Both the position numbers and the translations under genes were made by a program. DNA of 64,000 bases, taken from the NCBI RefSeq assembly GCF_034314105.1, contig NZ_JAVIWJ010000001.1, positions 2,481,501-2,545,500 of the forward strand, given 5' to 3'. Below, one piece after another: positions 45,913-54,951 of this stretch. The DNA comes from Pseudomonas sp. AB6. GTDB lineage: Bacteria; Pseudomonadota; Gammaproteobacteria; Pseudomonadales; Pseudomonadaceae. Numbering within the stretch: the stretch's first letter is position 1; each line of letters begins with the position of its first letter. A model generated the notes under the pieces. That model did not search any database and had not been told where the DNA came from. It saw only the letters and a program-made list of their open reading frames with translations.

Positions 45913-47973
45913 ATGTCTTCATCCATTAATCGCTCCAACTCACCGATTGCTCGCAAGGACCAGGGCGACGATCCCTATGCTTGGCTGCAAAATCGCGACA
46001 CCGAAGAGGTACTCGATTACCTCAAGGCGGAAAACGATTACCAACAGGCCGAACTTGCTGACCAGGAAGCCTTGCGCGAATCGCTGTTCCAGGAAATCAA
46101 GGCGCGCATTCTTGAAACCGATCTGTCGCTGCCCTCGCCCTGGGGGCCCTTCCTTTATTACACCCGCACCGTCCAAGGTGATGAATACGCACGCCATTAC
46201 CGATGCCCACGCCCTGCCGACGATTCACTGAACATCGATGAGGGCCAGCAAGCTTTGCTGCTGGACCCTAATGTGTTGGCCGCCGGTGGCTTTTTTTCGT
46301 TGGGCACGTTCAGCATCAGCCCCGATCATCAACGGTTGGCCTACAGCCTCGATACCAGCGGCGAAGAGGTGTATCAGCTGTTTGTTAAAGAGTTGAGCAC
46401 TGGTCAGGTGACAAGCCTGCCCTTCGAAGATTGCGATGGCAGCATGACGTGGGCCAACGACAGCCAGACGCTGTTCTTCGGCGAACTGGACGAAACTCAT
46501 CGTCCACACAAGCTATATCGTCATCGCTTGGGCAGCAATTCGGCCGATTTAGTCTTCAACGAGCCAGACGGTCGCTTTTTTCTGCACTGTTACCGCAGCA
46601 GTTCGCAACGGCAATTGGTGCTTTCGCTTAACAGCAAAACCACGAGCGAGGCCTGGGTGCTGGACGCGGAAAAACCGGATCATGCATTTGTGTGCCTCGC
46701 ACCCCGCGTCGAGGGGCACGATTATTCTCCGGACCATGGCCAAATTGATGGTGTTTGGGTGTGGCTGACTCGTAGCAATCAGGACGGTATCAACTTCGCC
46801 TTATATCAAGCCGCAGAGCAAATCAGCGGCGTGCCGTCCCGCGACCAGTGGAAAACCGTTGTGGCTCACAGCAACACGGTGATGCTTGAGGGCGTTAGCT
46901 TGAACGCTCAAGGCATGACCTTGAGCTTGCGCGAAGGCGGGTTACCGATTATCGAAGTACACCCACAAAGTCAGCCTGCTTATCGCGTGCAATTGCCCGA
47001 CGCGGCCTACAGTTTGCACGTGCAGGACACGCTGGAGTTCAACAGCGACAAGATTCGCCTGCGCTACCAATCGCTCAACCGTCCGTCGCAGGTCCGTCAG
47101 TTGACCCTGGCCAGCGGCGAGCAATTGGTGCTCAAAGAAACCCCGGTGCTCGGTCCGTTCGACCCCGAGGCCTACGTCAGCAAACGTTTATGGGCGACGG
47201 CAGCCGATGGTACGCAAGTGCCGATCAGCCTGGTTGTCAAACGCGAATTACTCGATCAGGCGACGCCGCTGTACCTTTACGGGTATGGCGCATACGGCGA
47301 AAGCCTTGATCCGTGGTTTTCTCATTCACGCTTGAGCCTGCTGGATCGTGGCATCGCGTTTGCCATCGCGCATGTGCGTGGCGGTGGCGAGTTAGGCGAA
47401 GCGTGGTACCGCAGCGGCAAGCAGGAACACAAACAAAACACCTTCGGCGACTTCATTGCCTGTGCTGAACACCTGATCGACAACGGCCTTACAAGTGCTG
47501 AACAATTGATGATTAGCGGTGGCAGCGCCGGCGGGTTGTTGATCGGGGCCGTCCTCAACCAACGCCCTGAATTATTTAAAGCGGCCATCGCGGAAGTACC
47601 ATTTGTCGATGTGCTCAACACCATGCTGGATCCCGATCTGCCGCTGACCGTTACTGAGTACGACGAATGGGGTAATCCTCAAGATGCAGACGTGTACGCA
47701 CGCATCAAGGGCTACGCACCGTATGAAAATATCCGCGCTCAATGTTATCCAGCAACCCTAGTGATTGCCGGCTATAACGATAGCCGTGTGCAGTATTGGG
47801 AAGCGGCCAAGTGGGTAGCTAAACTGCGTGCAACAAAGACGGATGACAACCTGCTGCTGTTGAAAACGGAGCTGGACGCCGGGCATGGCGGTATGAGCGG
47901 GCGCTATCAAGGCCTGCGCGATGTGGCGCTGGAATATGCCTTTTTGTTCAAGGTATTAGGCCGTTTAGAATAG
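45913..47973 (+). CDS. ptrB: Oligopeptidase B (prolyl oligopeptidase family)
   Basis: The ATG at 45913 starts MSSSINRSNSPIARKDQGDD. The 686-residue cytoplasmic serine peptidase has an N-terminal beta-propeller and a C-terminal alpha/beta hydrolase with Ser538 in GGSAGGLL, Asp623 in GYNDSRV and His658 in DAGHGGMSG. It cleaves short peptides after Arg or Lys. In Pseudomonas it has been linked to biofilm and type III secretion control; that is known from P. aeruginosa, not seen here. Confidence 0.93.
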   Translation: MSSSINRSNSPIARKDQGDDPYAWLQNRDTEEVLDYLKAENDYQQAELADQEALRESLFQEIKARILETDLSLPSPWGPFLYYTRTVQGDEYARHYRCPRPADDSLNIDEGQQALLLDPNVLAAGGFFSLGTFSISPDHQRLAYSLDTSGEEVYQLFVKELSTGQVTSLPFEDCDGSMTWANDSQTLFFGELDETHRPHKLYRHRLGSNSADLVFNEPDGRFFLHCYRSSSQRQLVLSLNSKTTSEAWVLDAEKPDHAFVCLAPRVEGHDYSPDHGQIDGVWVWLTRSNQDGINFALYQAAEQISGVPSRDQWKTVVAHSNTVMLEGVSLNAQGMTLSLREGGLPIIEVHPQSQPAYRVQLPDAAYSLHVQDTLEFNSDKIRLRYQSLNRPSQVRQLTLASGEQLVLKETPVLGPFDPEAYVSKRLWATAADGTQVPISLVVKRELLDQATPLYLYGYGAYGESLDPWFSHSRLSLLDRGIAFAIAHVRGGGELGEAWYRSGKQEHKQNTFGDFIACAEHLIDNGLTSAEQLMISGGSAGGLLIGAVLNQRPELFKAAIAEVPFVDVLNTMLDPDLPLTVTEYDEWGNPQDADVYARIKGYAPYENIRAQCYPATLVIAGYNDSRVQYWEAAKWVAKLRATKTDDNLLLLKTELDAGHGGMSGRYQGLRDVALEYAFLFKVLGRLE

Positions 47974-48012
47974 TATTTAAATTCCTGTAAGCGCCTACTC
48001 GTTCGCCGCGCG

Positions 48013-48180
48013 CCAGCGCAGTTTGTCCTTTTCTTCAAAATAAATCTGGGCAAAGACTCGCTGGACAAGATGTTAAATGAAGCTCCGAAGACCGCCGCAA
48101 AAATAATCCGTTCGATCGCCGTCGCACTGTCCCGGCGGCTGCGCGTGGCGGACGGGCAATTGGTTTCGCATCAGGAGTGA
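48013..48180 (+). pseudogene. Remnant of a cyclic-nucleotide-binding (CAP-like) protein
   Basis: The plus-strand frame ending at TGA 48178 reads DSLDKMLNEAPKTAAKII followed by RSIAVALSRRLRVADGQL, the C-terminal helix of cNMP-binding domain proteins. About 50 codons remain; no start or upstream domain exists before them, since ptrB ends at 47973. It is a deletion remnant. The 210-base gap holds nothing else. Confidence 0.55.
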
Positions 48181-48183
48181 TCG

Positions 48184-48483
48184 TTAAGGGCTCTTGGGCG
48201 GGCCAACTTTTTCCGAGTTGCTGGATACGTCGTCTTGTAGCCCCGGCAAAGGTTGGTCTCTGGGTGGCCCCGGAATATCTATTTTCGGCAACAGCGGTGG
48301 ATTACCCTCATTACTGCCGGTGCGGGGAACGCTCGGCGGCGCGACTTGCGGATAGGGTGTCGGTGTAGCGGTGCCAGGCGAGCCAAGCTCAGGTACACCA
48401 GGGGCTGTTTGCAGATTATCTGCACCAATAGCAGTTACCGAGAGCGTCATCAGGACAATCGCCGTTAGAATAGAACCCTTCAT
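48184..48483 (-). CDS. Small secreted proline-rich protein
   Basis: The ATG at 48483 has GGAGG six bases upstream. The 99-residue product has a Sec signal peptide cut after AIGA (residue 20) and a disordered Pro/Gly-rich body (TPTPYPQVAPPSVPRT, LLPKIDIPGPPRD). There are no cysteines and no catalytic motif. It is probably periplasmic. I do not recognise the family. Confidence 0.7.
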   Translation of the reverse strand: MKGSILTAIVLMTLSVTAIGADNLQTAPGVPELGSPGTATPTPYPQVAPPSVPRTGSNEGNPPLLPKIDIPGPPRDQPLPGLQDDVSSNSEKVGPPKSP

Positions 48484-48581
48484 GTATGGCCTCCGATGTC
48501 TGCCTTATTTTAGTCCGGCTCAGGCTACTCCTTGCGCGACAAAGTTGCCCTCTGAAATATCACCCTTTCGATGAGTTCTCC

Positions 48582-49268
48582 ATGAAACGTTTCGTTCTAC
48601 TCGACACCACTCCGATTCCCGATAACGGCGGTGCCTTATGCCTGTTTGAGTACGGCGAGGATTTTGTTATCAAGATTCAGGGCGGCGATGGTGGCCAGTT
48701 GATGAACACCCGCATGCACGGCTCTGAGGACGCCCTGGCAGAAATTCCCTGCAAAAAAGTCACGCACCGCGTACTCCCTCGCGTGCTGATCGGCGGCCTA
48801 GGCATGGGTTTTACCTTGGCATCCGCGCTTAAGCATTTAGGCAAAAACTCGGAAGTGGTAGTGGCAGAATTGGTTCCGGGCGTGGTCGAGTGGAATCGCG
48901 GAGCGCTGGGTGAAAAAGCCGGAAACCCCCTCCTCGACCCTCGGGCAAAAATCGTCATTGAGGATGTTGCACAGGTACTGAAGCGCGAACCCAACGGCTT
49001 CGACGCCATCATGCTTGACGTCGATAACGGCCCGGAAGGCCTGACGCAAAAAGCCAACAGCTGGCTGTATTCGTCCGGGGGTCTAAGTGCGTGCGCCCAC
49101 GCGTTACGTCCCAAAGGGATACTCGCCGTTTGGTCGGCCAGTGCTGATGCGAAGTTTTCCGACAAGCTACGCAAAGCCGGTTTCAAAGCCGAAGAAGTGC
49201 AAGTTTTTGCCCATGGGAACAAAGGCACGCGGCACACCATTTGGATTGCGGAAAAACTCAAAGGTTAA
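48582..49268 (+). CDS. Spermidine-synthase-like protein
   Basis: The ATG at 48582 gives 228 residues; the frame back to 48486 has no ribosome site. GGLGMGFTLASALKHLG is the nucleotide-binding loop, then VVVAELVPGVVEWNRG and FDAIMLDVDNGPEG, as in polyamine aminopropyltransferases and related methyltransferases. The putrescine-binding N-terminal strand domain is reduced, so the substrate is uncertain. Confidence 0.8.
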   Translation: MKRFVLLDTTPIPDNGGALCLFEYGEDFVIKIQGGDGGQLMNTRMHGSEDALAEIPCKKVTHRVLPRVLIGGLGMGFTLASALKHLGKNSEVVVAELVPGVVEWNRGALGEKAGNPLLDPRAKIVIEDVAQVLKREPNGFDAIMLDVDNGPEGLTQKANSWLYSSGGLSACAHALRPKGILAVWSASADAKFSDKLRKAGFKAEEVQVFAHGNKGTRHTIWIAEKLKG

Positions 49269-49317
49269 ACCGCTTGCCTGGTCTACCGGAAAACCGGTAT
49301 CCCAGGCGTTTAAGCCA

Positions 49318-50541
49318 TCAGTGCAAGGCGCTTTCCCTGCTTTTTGCTACATCCGCCGGCTTGATCTGCGCATCGTTTTGCCCGAAACGGCGCAATACAT
49401 AAGTGCTGACTGCCGCCAGCTCGACGTCGCTGTAGGCCCGTGCAAAATCCGGCATTTTTTGATCGACAGACGATTTAGTAGGGTTATGCCCGCTTAACAA
49501 TGTCGCGACCAAGTTAGTGCCAGCAGGGTCATTGACTGTTTTGAGTCCTGACAGGGTTGCGACAGGGGTCTGATTTCCAGTTCCGTCTAAACGGTGGCAA
49601 GCCGAGCACGCGTCACTGAAAATCTTCTGGCCCAGACCGTGACTGCTGTCCATCGACGCCGCCTTGATCGCAATCGCTGGACGCGCCACGCCTTCCGCTC
49701 TGGCCGTTGTAGATTTGAGGTAAACCGCTATCGCTTTCAAATCCGCTGGGCTCAGGTACTGCAAGCTGTGCTCGACCACATCCGCCATCGGACCTCCTGC
49801 ACCGCCATAACCAGGTGCATAACCTTGCGCCATGTAGCTGATTAGCGCTTCATTGGGCCAGGCGCCAATACCTCTTTTTACGTCCGAACTGATGTTGTAA
49901 GCCTGCCAATTGCCCAGTAGATTGCCGGCCAGCGAGTGGCTGGAACTTACGGCCTGGAACAGATTGCGGGGCGAGTGGCATTCACCGCAGTGTCCCGGTC
50001 CTTGGACCAAATAAGCACCGCGATTCCACTCTGCCGATTGTTTGGCATCGGGCGTGAAGCGCTCATTGGCGTTAAACACCATGTTCCAGAAGAACATGCC
50101 CCAACGCTGATTGAACGGAAACGACAGGTCGTTTTCCTGAGTCGGTTGATGGACGGGGGCCAAGCTGAACAAGTACGCCTTGATGGCCAAGATATCTTCA
50201 CGAGGCATCAACGTGTAGGACGTGTATGGGAAAGCCGGATAGTAGTGCTCCCCATCCTTGCCAACGCCCTGCTGTAACGCACTGACGAACTCGTCGTCTG
50301 TCCAATTACCAATCCCGGTTTCCTTGTCGGGTGTGATATTGGGTGAGTACAACGTTCCGAAGGGCAATTTAAAACCAAGGCCGCCTGCGAAGGGTTTACC
50401 GCCTGGCACCACGTGGCACGCCACACAATCGGCGGCGCGAGTAAGGTATTCGCCTTTGCTGATCAATGCAGAATCGGCAGCGTTGGCAGAAAACGCCAAC
50501 CCGGCTGCCACGAAAGCAAACGCATAATTAACAACGTTCAT
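49318..50541 (-). CDS. Tri-haem cytochrome c, electron acceptor of the dehydrogenase
   Basis: The 407-residue periplasmic protein has a signal peptide (cut after SANA) and three CxxCH motifs: CVACH near residue 39, CGECH near 185 and CSACH near 315. This AdhB-like layout serves membrane-bound alcohol and aldehyde dehydrogenases. It is ten bases downstream of the molybdenum subunit gene and so is the third gene of the iorA-iorB-cytochrome unit. It should pass electrons to the quinone or oxidase. Confidence 0.93.
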   Translation of the reverse strand: MNVVNYAFAFVAAGLAFSANAADSALISKGEYLTRAADCVACHVVPGGKPFAGGLGFKLPFGTLYSPNITPDKETGIGNWTDDEFVSALQQGVGKDGEHYYPAFPYTSYTLMPREDILAIKAYLFSLAPVHQPTQENDLSFPFNQRWGMFFWNMVFNANERFTPDAKQSAEWNRGAYLVQGPGHCGECHSPRNLFQAVSSSHSLAGNLLGNWQAYNISSDVKRGIGAWPNEALISYMAQGYAPGYGGAGGPMADVVEHSLQYLSPADLKAIAVYLKSTTARAEGVARPAIAIKAASMDSSHGLGQKIFSDACSACHRLDGTGNQTPVATLSGLKTVNDPAGTNLVATLLSGHNPTKSSVDQKMPDFARAYSDVELAAVSTYVLRRFGQNDAQIKPADVAKSRESALH

Positions 50542-50550
50542 GGCAGCTCC

Positions 50551-52743
50551 TCAGACGGTGAAATAGCCGGCGCGGCTCAAGGGCAAGCGTCGCACTCGAA
50601 CTTGCGAGGCTGCATACAGCGCGTTCATCAACGCTGGCGCAGCGGGAACGGCGCCCGTTTCACCGACGCCTCCGGGACTTTCGAGGCTTTTTATCAAGCG
50701 CACTTGGACCGGTGGCGCGTCGCTAATGCGAATCTGCCGATACTGGTTAAAGTTGTTTTGCACCACCTGCCCCTTTTCAATGAGGATCTCGTTAAACAGT
50801 GCCGCCGACAGGCCAAACAAAGTGCCGCCTTCAACTTGGGCCAAGACCGAAGTCGGATTGGTGACAAAGCCACAATCGATGACCGACGTCAGGCGCTTGA
50901 TCCGAAACCCATGTTCGCCTTGCATTTCAAGCTCCACAACCGTAGCGATGAAGCTGCCAAACACCGCACTGACCGCCACCCCACGCCCTTGTCCGGCGGG
51001 CAGCGGGGTCTTCCAGTCGGCGAGTTCGGCTACCTGTTTCAGCACGGCCTGCGCACGCGGCTGGCCTTGCATCAAACCCATTCGATACTCAATTGGGTCA
51101 GCCTTGGCGTTATGGGCCAATTCGTCGATAAAGCACTCAACCGCATAGGTGCTACGTAGCGGGCCGACACCCCGCCACCAAGACACCGGAATGGTTTTCG
51201 GCTCTTCTTGGATGTAGCGCACCTGCAAATGAGCAAGCTCATAAAGCGGGTCGATAGCGACTTCGACCGCGTCGGCGTCAACCCCACTGGCGGGTAATTT
51301 TCCGAGATAAGCGGCGATGACCGAGGCGCCGGCAATGCGATGCTCCCACCCTATGGGGCGCATATCCGATCCCAACGCGGCATTTATGCGGTCAACGTAA
51401 TGCGGACGATAACGGTCGTGGGTCATGTCCTCTTCACGGCTCCAGATCAACTTGATCGGGTAGCTCAGCTGGCGGGCGATATCTACGGCTTGAAAAATGA
51501 AGTCCGATTCCAAACGACGGCCAAACGCACCGCCAATTAACTGGTTGTGGATAATGACTTTTTCAAGTGGCATACCGCTGATCTTGGCAGCACCGGCCTG
51601 GGCGAAACCTGGTGCCTGACAACCAACCCACAACTCACATGCATCGGCGCGCACATGGGCGACGCAGGTCATCGGTTCCAACGGCGAATGGGAGAGAAAG
51701 GGCTGCTCGTAAACGGCTTCGAAGTGATGAGGCGCAGACTTCAAGGTGCTTTCGATATCGCCTGTGCGCTTGGCAACGACGCCATCCTTCGCGCTGGCGT
51801 CAAGCAATGCTTTGTCCAACCGGGCGGAATCGAATGTTGCGTTTTCGCCCAAATCCCAATCGATCACCAGCGCTTTAAGACCTTGTTGGCACGCCCAAAA
51901 ATTGCTGCCAGTCACCGCAACCGCGTTACTCAGGCGAATTACATCGCGCACACCCGGTACCTTTCGCGCCGCGCTGTCATCGACATTGCGCAGAGTGCCA
52001 CCAAATACTGGGCAAGTCAGGGTTGAAGCGATAGACATGTCAGGACGTTGCAGGTCGATGGTGAACAGCGCTTTGCCATTGACCTTGTCCGGGGTGTCGA
52101 CGCGCCGCGCCGGGGTGCCTAACAACTTGAAATCACTGACAGCTTTGAGCGGTACACTCTGCGGCAGCGGCAGTGCGGACGCGGCGTCGACCAAATCGCC
52201 ATAATCGGCGGCCTGTCCGTTCGGACCCATGACTCGACCGTTTTCGGCGCGGCACAGGCTCGGCGCAACATTCCAGCGCATCGCCGCAGCCTGCACCAGC
52301 AAAATACGTGCGCTCGCACCCGCGCGACGCAGAGGCTCCCAAGTGTAGCGGGTTGAGGACGAGCCTCCGGTGGCCTGAAACTGCAAGACCGTGTCGGTGT
52401 ACAACGCGGCGTCAGGCGGAGCTTCTTCAAGGTCGATTTTGTCCAGCCCAACCTCAAGCTCTTCGGCCACCATCATCGAGATACCGGTATGGATGCCTTG
52501 GCCCATCTCGATTTTTGGCGAAATAACGGTAACCCGGCCATCGTGACCAACACGCACGAAAGCGCCGTAGCCTTTGCCCGCGTTATCACCCAGGCGTGCT
52601 GCATCGGTGGCCTGAGCGGCAGCACTGCGCGCCATCAACGGCGGCAGCCAAGTGCTGATGACCAGCCCACCCAGCGAGAGCGCACCGCCTTTGAGCAAGC
52701 CACGGCGCGAGACCGTCGAGGCAGGTCGATTTACTTTGGACAT
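50551..52743 (-). CDS. Molybdopterin aldehyde dehydrogenase, IorB-like large subunit
   Basis: GAGGAA precedes the ATG at 52743 (730 residues). The N-terminus carries a twin-arginine signal (VSRRGLLKGGALSLGG), so the folded enzyme is exported by Tat. The body matches the isoquinoline 1-oxidoreductase beta subunit: KIEMGQGIHTGISMM, FQATGGSSSTRY, NQLIGGAFGRRLESDF and a C-terminal GGVGETGAVPAAPALM, which holds the catalytic Glu. It oxidises an N-heterocycle or aldehyde; the substrate is not evident. Confidence 0.93.
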   Translation of the reverse strand: MSKVNRPASTVSRRGLLKGGALSLGGLVISTWLPPLMARSAAAQATDAARLGDNAGKGYGAFVRVGHDGRVTVISPKIEMGQGIHTGISMMVAEELEVGLDKIDLEEAPPDAALYTDTVLQFQATGGSSSTRYTWEPLRRAGASARILLVQAAAMRWNVAPSLCRAENGRVMGPNGQAADYGDLVDAASALPLPQSVPLKAVSDFKLLGTPARRVDTPDKVNGKALFTIDLQRPDMSIASTLTCPVFGGTLRNVDDSAARKVPGVRDVIRLSNAVAVTGSNFWACQQGLKALVIDWDLGENATFDSARLDKALLDASAKDGVVAKRTGDIESTLKSAPHHFEAVYEQPFLSHSPLEPMTCVAHVRADACELWVGCQAPGFAQAGAAKISGMPLEKVIIHNQLIGGAFGRRLESDFIFQAVDIARQLSYPIKLIWSREEDMTHDRYRPHYVDRINAALGSDMRPIGWEHRIAGASVIAAYLGKLPASGVDADAVEVAIDPLYELAHLQVRYIQEEPKTIPVSWWRGVGPLRSTYAVECFIDELAHNAKADPIEYRMGLMQGQPRAQAVLKQVAELADWKTPLPAGQGRGVAVSAVFGSFIATVVELEMQGEHGFRIKRLTSVIDCGFVTNPTSVLAQVEGGTLFGLSAALFNEILIEKGQVVQNNFNQYRQIRISDAPPVQVRLIKSLESPGGVGETGAVPAAPALMNALYAASQVRVRRLPLSRAGYFTV

Positions 52744-52753
52744 TATCGATTCC

Positions 52754-53206
52754 TCAGGCTTGGCTGACGCTTTTAACGGCGGCGAGAATTCGCGTATAGG
52801 TCGCGCAGCGGCAAAGATTTCCGGCCATAGCCGTGACAATCTGCTCATCATCTGCGTGAGGGTTGGCTTGCAGTAACGCCACCGCTGACATGATCTGCCC
52901 CGATTGGCAATAACCGCACTGAACCACCTCATGCTCGAGCCAGGCTTTTTGTACCTGCTGGCCGACCGGAATCAATTCGACGGCTTCGATGGTGGTCACG
53001 GCATGGCCTACCGCAGCACTGACCGGCAATACACATGAGCGTACCGCCCGACCATCAAGGTGAACCGTGCAAACGCCGCATTGGGCAATACCACAACCGT
53101 ACTTGGTGCCCGTCATCCCTAGCACATCACGCAAAACCCAAAGCAAAGGCATCTGGGCAGGGACGTCCACTTCATGCGGAACCCCGTTAATCGTAAGTGT
53201 TTGCAT
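52754..53206 (-). CDS. 2Fe-2S subunit, IorA-like
   Basis: GAGG precedes the ATG at 53206. The 150-residue protein has two iron-sulphur clusters: CGIAQCGVC with a later Cys (plant-type ferredoxin fold) and CGYCQSGQ with CRC (helical domain). It has no export signal and must be carried out with the Tat-targeted large subunit. It is the first gene of the unit. Confidence 0.95.
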   Translation of the reverse strand: MQTLTINGVPHEVDVPAQMPLLWVLRDVLGMTGTKYGCGIAQCGVCTVHLDGRAVRSCVLPVSAAVGHAVTTIEAVELIPVGQQVQKAWLEHEVVQCGYCQSGQIMSAVALLQANPHADDEQIVTAMAGNLCRCATYTRILAAVKSVSQA

Positions 53207-53514
53207 GGCAACCTCTGATCTCAATCGTATGAGCCAAGCTGACTCAGAGCCAAAGTTTGCCATAAACGTATCGGTCGCATAGAGCGAAAATCGCGCGGTG
53301 CAGACCTTTGTTAGTTTTCTTAACCCCCAAAACACGACTTTTCAAACACGTGGCCTGGCAGCGTTCATGCCGTAGCTTCACACCTATTATTGCCATGCCG
53401 ACGCCACGTAGTGATTATCAGCATCAAAACTGGAAGGCTGACTGCGTCGCAAAGCGCTAGACTTAGACCCATTAAAGAACATGCACGCAGGTGCATACTT
53501 GAACAGGTGACATC
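53207..53514. other. Intergenic region between iorA-like and HNH genes
   Basis: The 308 bases between two divergent genes hold no frame with coding features, no RNA gene and no clear operator. Promoters for both must lie here; I see no convincing -35/-10 pair. Confidence 0.4.
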
Positions 53515-53889
53515 ATGAGCACGGCAAACCCACCCTCCCACACCGCCAAACTGGACCGCATTTTGGCCGACGCCCAGCGTGACCGTGAGATGGGTTATCG
53601 CGACAAGGCGCTGAAAATGTACCCCCACGTTTGCGGCCGTTGCGCCCGAGAGTTCGCCGGTAAGCGATTGAGCGAATTAACCGTCCATCACCGCGATCAT
53701 AACCACGACCATAACCCGCAGGACGGCTCCAATTGGGAGCTGTTGTGTTTGTACTGCCACGATAATGAGCACTCACGTTATACCGATCAACAGTACTTCT
53801 CGGAAGGCTCGACTAGCAGCCCCAAGATCGCCAAGGCGATGCACAATCCATTTGCCGCCTTGGCTGGATTAATGAAGAAAGACGAATAA
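53515..53889 (+). CDS. yajD: HNH nuclease family protein YajD
   Basis: The 124-residue protein has CGRCAREF and CLYCHDNEH as zinc ligand pairs and TVHHRDHNHDHNPQDGSNW as the HNH core, in that order. Length and motifs match E. coli YajD. It may be a DNase; the target is unknown. The downstream RNA methyltransferase is separate. Confidence 0.9.
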   Translation: MSTANPPSHTAKLDRILADAQRDREMGYRDKALKMYPHVCGRCAREFAGKRLSELTVHHRDHNHDHNPQDGSNWELLCLYCHDNEHSRYTDQQYFSEGSTSSPKIAKAMHNPFAALAGLMKKDE

Positions 53890-53965
53890 CCCATCACTCA
53901 GCGCCCGGCGTCCTGGTTCCCAATGTGCCGTATAATCGCTGCCCTTCCTTTAAGAGCACCGGCAC

Positions 53966-54469
53966 GTGGCAAATCAACGGTACAGCTGCATCGGTTTATA
54001 TAACCCCAAGTCGCCGGAGAACGTTGGCTCGGTCATGCGCGCGGCTGGCTGTTATGGCGTAGCGTCAGTGTTTTACACCGGCACCCGTTATGAGCGAGCT
54101 CGTGACTTCATCACCGACACCAAGAAAGTCCATCAGGATATTCCGCTGATCGGCATTGATGACTTGAAAAAGATTCTTCCTTTGGGCTGCGTACCTGTGG
54201 CCGTGGAACTGGTCGAAGGCGCGCGTTCGCTGCCTGAATACACCCACCCTGACCGTGCTATCTATATCTTCGGCCCGGAAGACGGCTCGCTGGATAAAAG
54301 CATCCGTGATTGGTGCGAAGACGTTATTTACGTCCCCACCAACGGCTGTATGAACCTGGCCGCAACGGTCAACGTCGTGCTGTATGACCGTATGGCCAAA
54401 GGCAACAACACCCGTTCTGGTCCGAAGTTTGGAACCCGCTTGGCGACCAGTGACGGCGCTTGTGATTGA
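53966..54469 (+). CDS. SpoU/TrmH-family RNA methyltransferase
   Basis: GTG at 53966 is the start of this 167-residue SPOUT enzyme. Motif 1 is NPKSPENVGSVMRAAGCYG, motif 2 IYIFGPEDGSLD and motif 3 NGCMNLAATVNVVLYDR, which form the knot that binds SAM. It methylates a ribose in rRNA or tRNA; the target cannot be read. Motif spacing is close to TrmL, but the N-terminus differs. Confidence 0.9.
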   Translation: MANQRYSCIGLYNPKSPENVGSVMRAAGCYGVASVFYTGTRYERARDFITDTKKVHQDIPLIGIDDLKKILPLGCVPVAVELVEGARSLPEYTHPDRAIYIFGPEDGSLDKSIRDWCEDVIYVPTNGCMNLAATVNVVLYDRMAKGNNTRSGPKFGTRLATSDGACD

Positions 54470-54531
54470 ACAGTTTTGTACGTGGGCAGTCAGCTTAAGT
54501 GAACGTACTCATCTCATCACGGAGAACACAC

Positions 54532-54909
54532 ATGAGCGATATTCTCGTTGTTGAACCCATAGACTCGACCCCGTTCCAGACCCATCCCCAACAAAACGTC
54601 CATGGTTTGGAGCGCGCTGGTTCGTTGGCCGGTGGCATGTTGATGGTCGGCAAAGGTCTGCGCCGTGGCGGCTTTTTTGGCCTGATTGAATTAGCGATTG
54701 GCGGAGCAGTACTGGCCCGCGGGATAACCGGTTATTGCGGTGCAAAAAACCTTGTTGAAAAGAATCGCGACGAAATGAACAAGGTCCGTGCGCGTATAGA
54801 GCGAGTCGGCGCAGAGTTGGGGCAATTGAAGACCAAAGCAGAGATCGCCACCGAAACCGCGACAGTGACCGGCAATGACTCACTCAAAAGCCCCGTTACG
54901 GGTATATGA
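54532..54909 (+). CDS. DUF2892-like membrane protein
   Basis: GGAG precedes the ATG at 54532. The 125-residue protein has a glycine-rich hydrophobic middle (ERAGSLAGGMLMVGKGL and GGFFGLIELAIGGAVLARG) of the DUF2892 / YgaP type and a C-terminal charged helix. It may be a small inner-membrane protein. Function unknown. Confidence 0.75.
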   Translation: MSDILVVEPIDSTPFQTHPQQNVHGLERAGSLAGGMLMVGKGLRRGGFFGLIELAIGGAVLARGITGYCGAKNLVEKNRDEMNKVRARIERVGAELGQLKTKAEIATETATVTGNDSLKSPVTGI

Positions 54910-54951
54910 GCCGGAGGCGCAACGCGGTATTTCACACGACAGATCGCGTTG

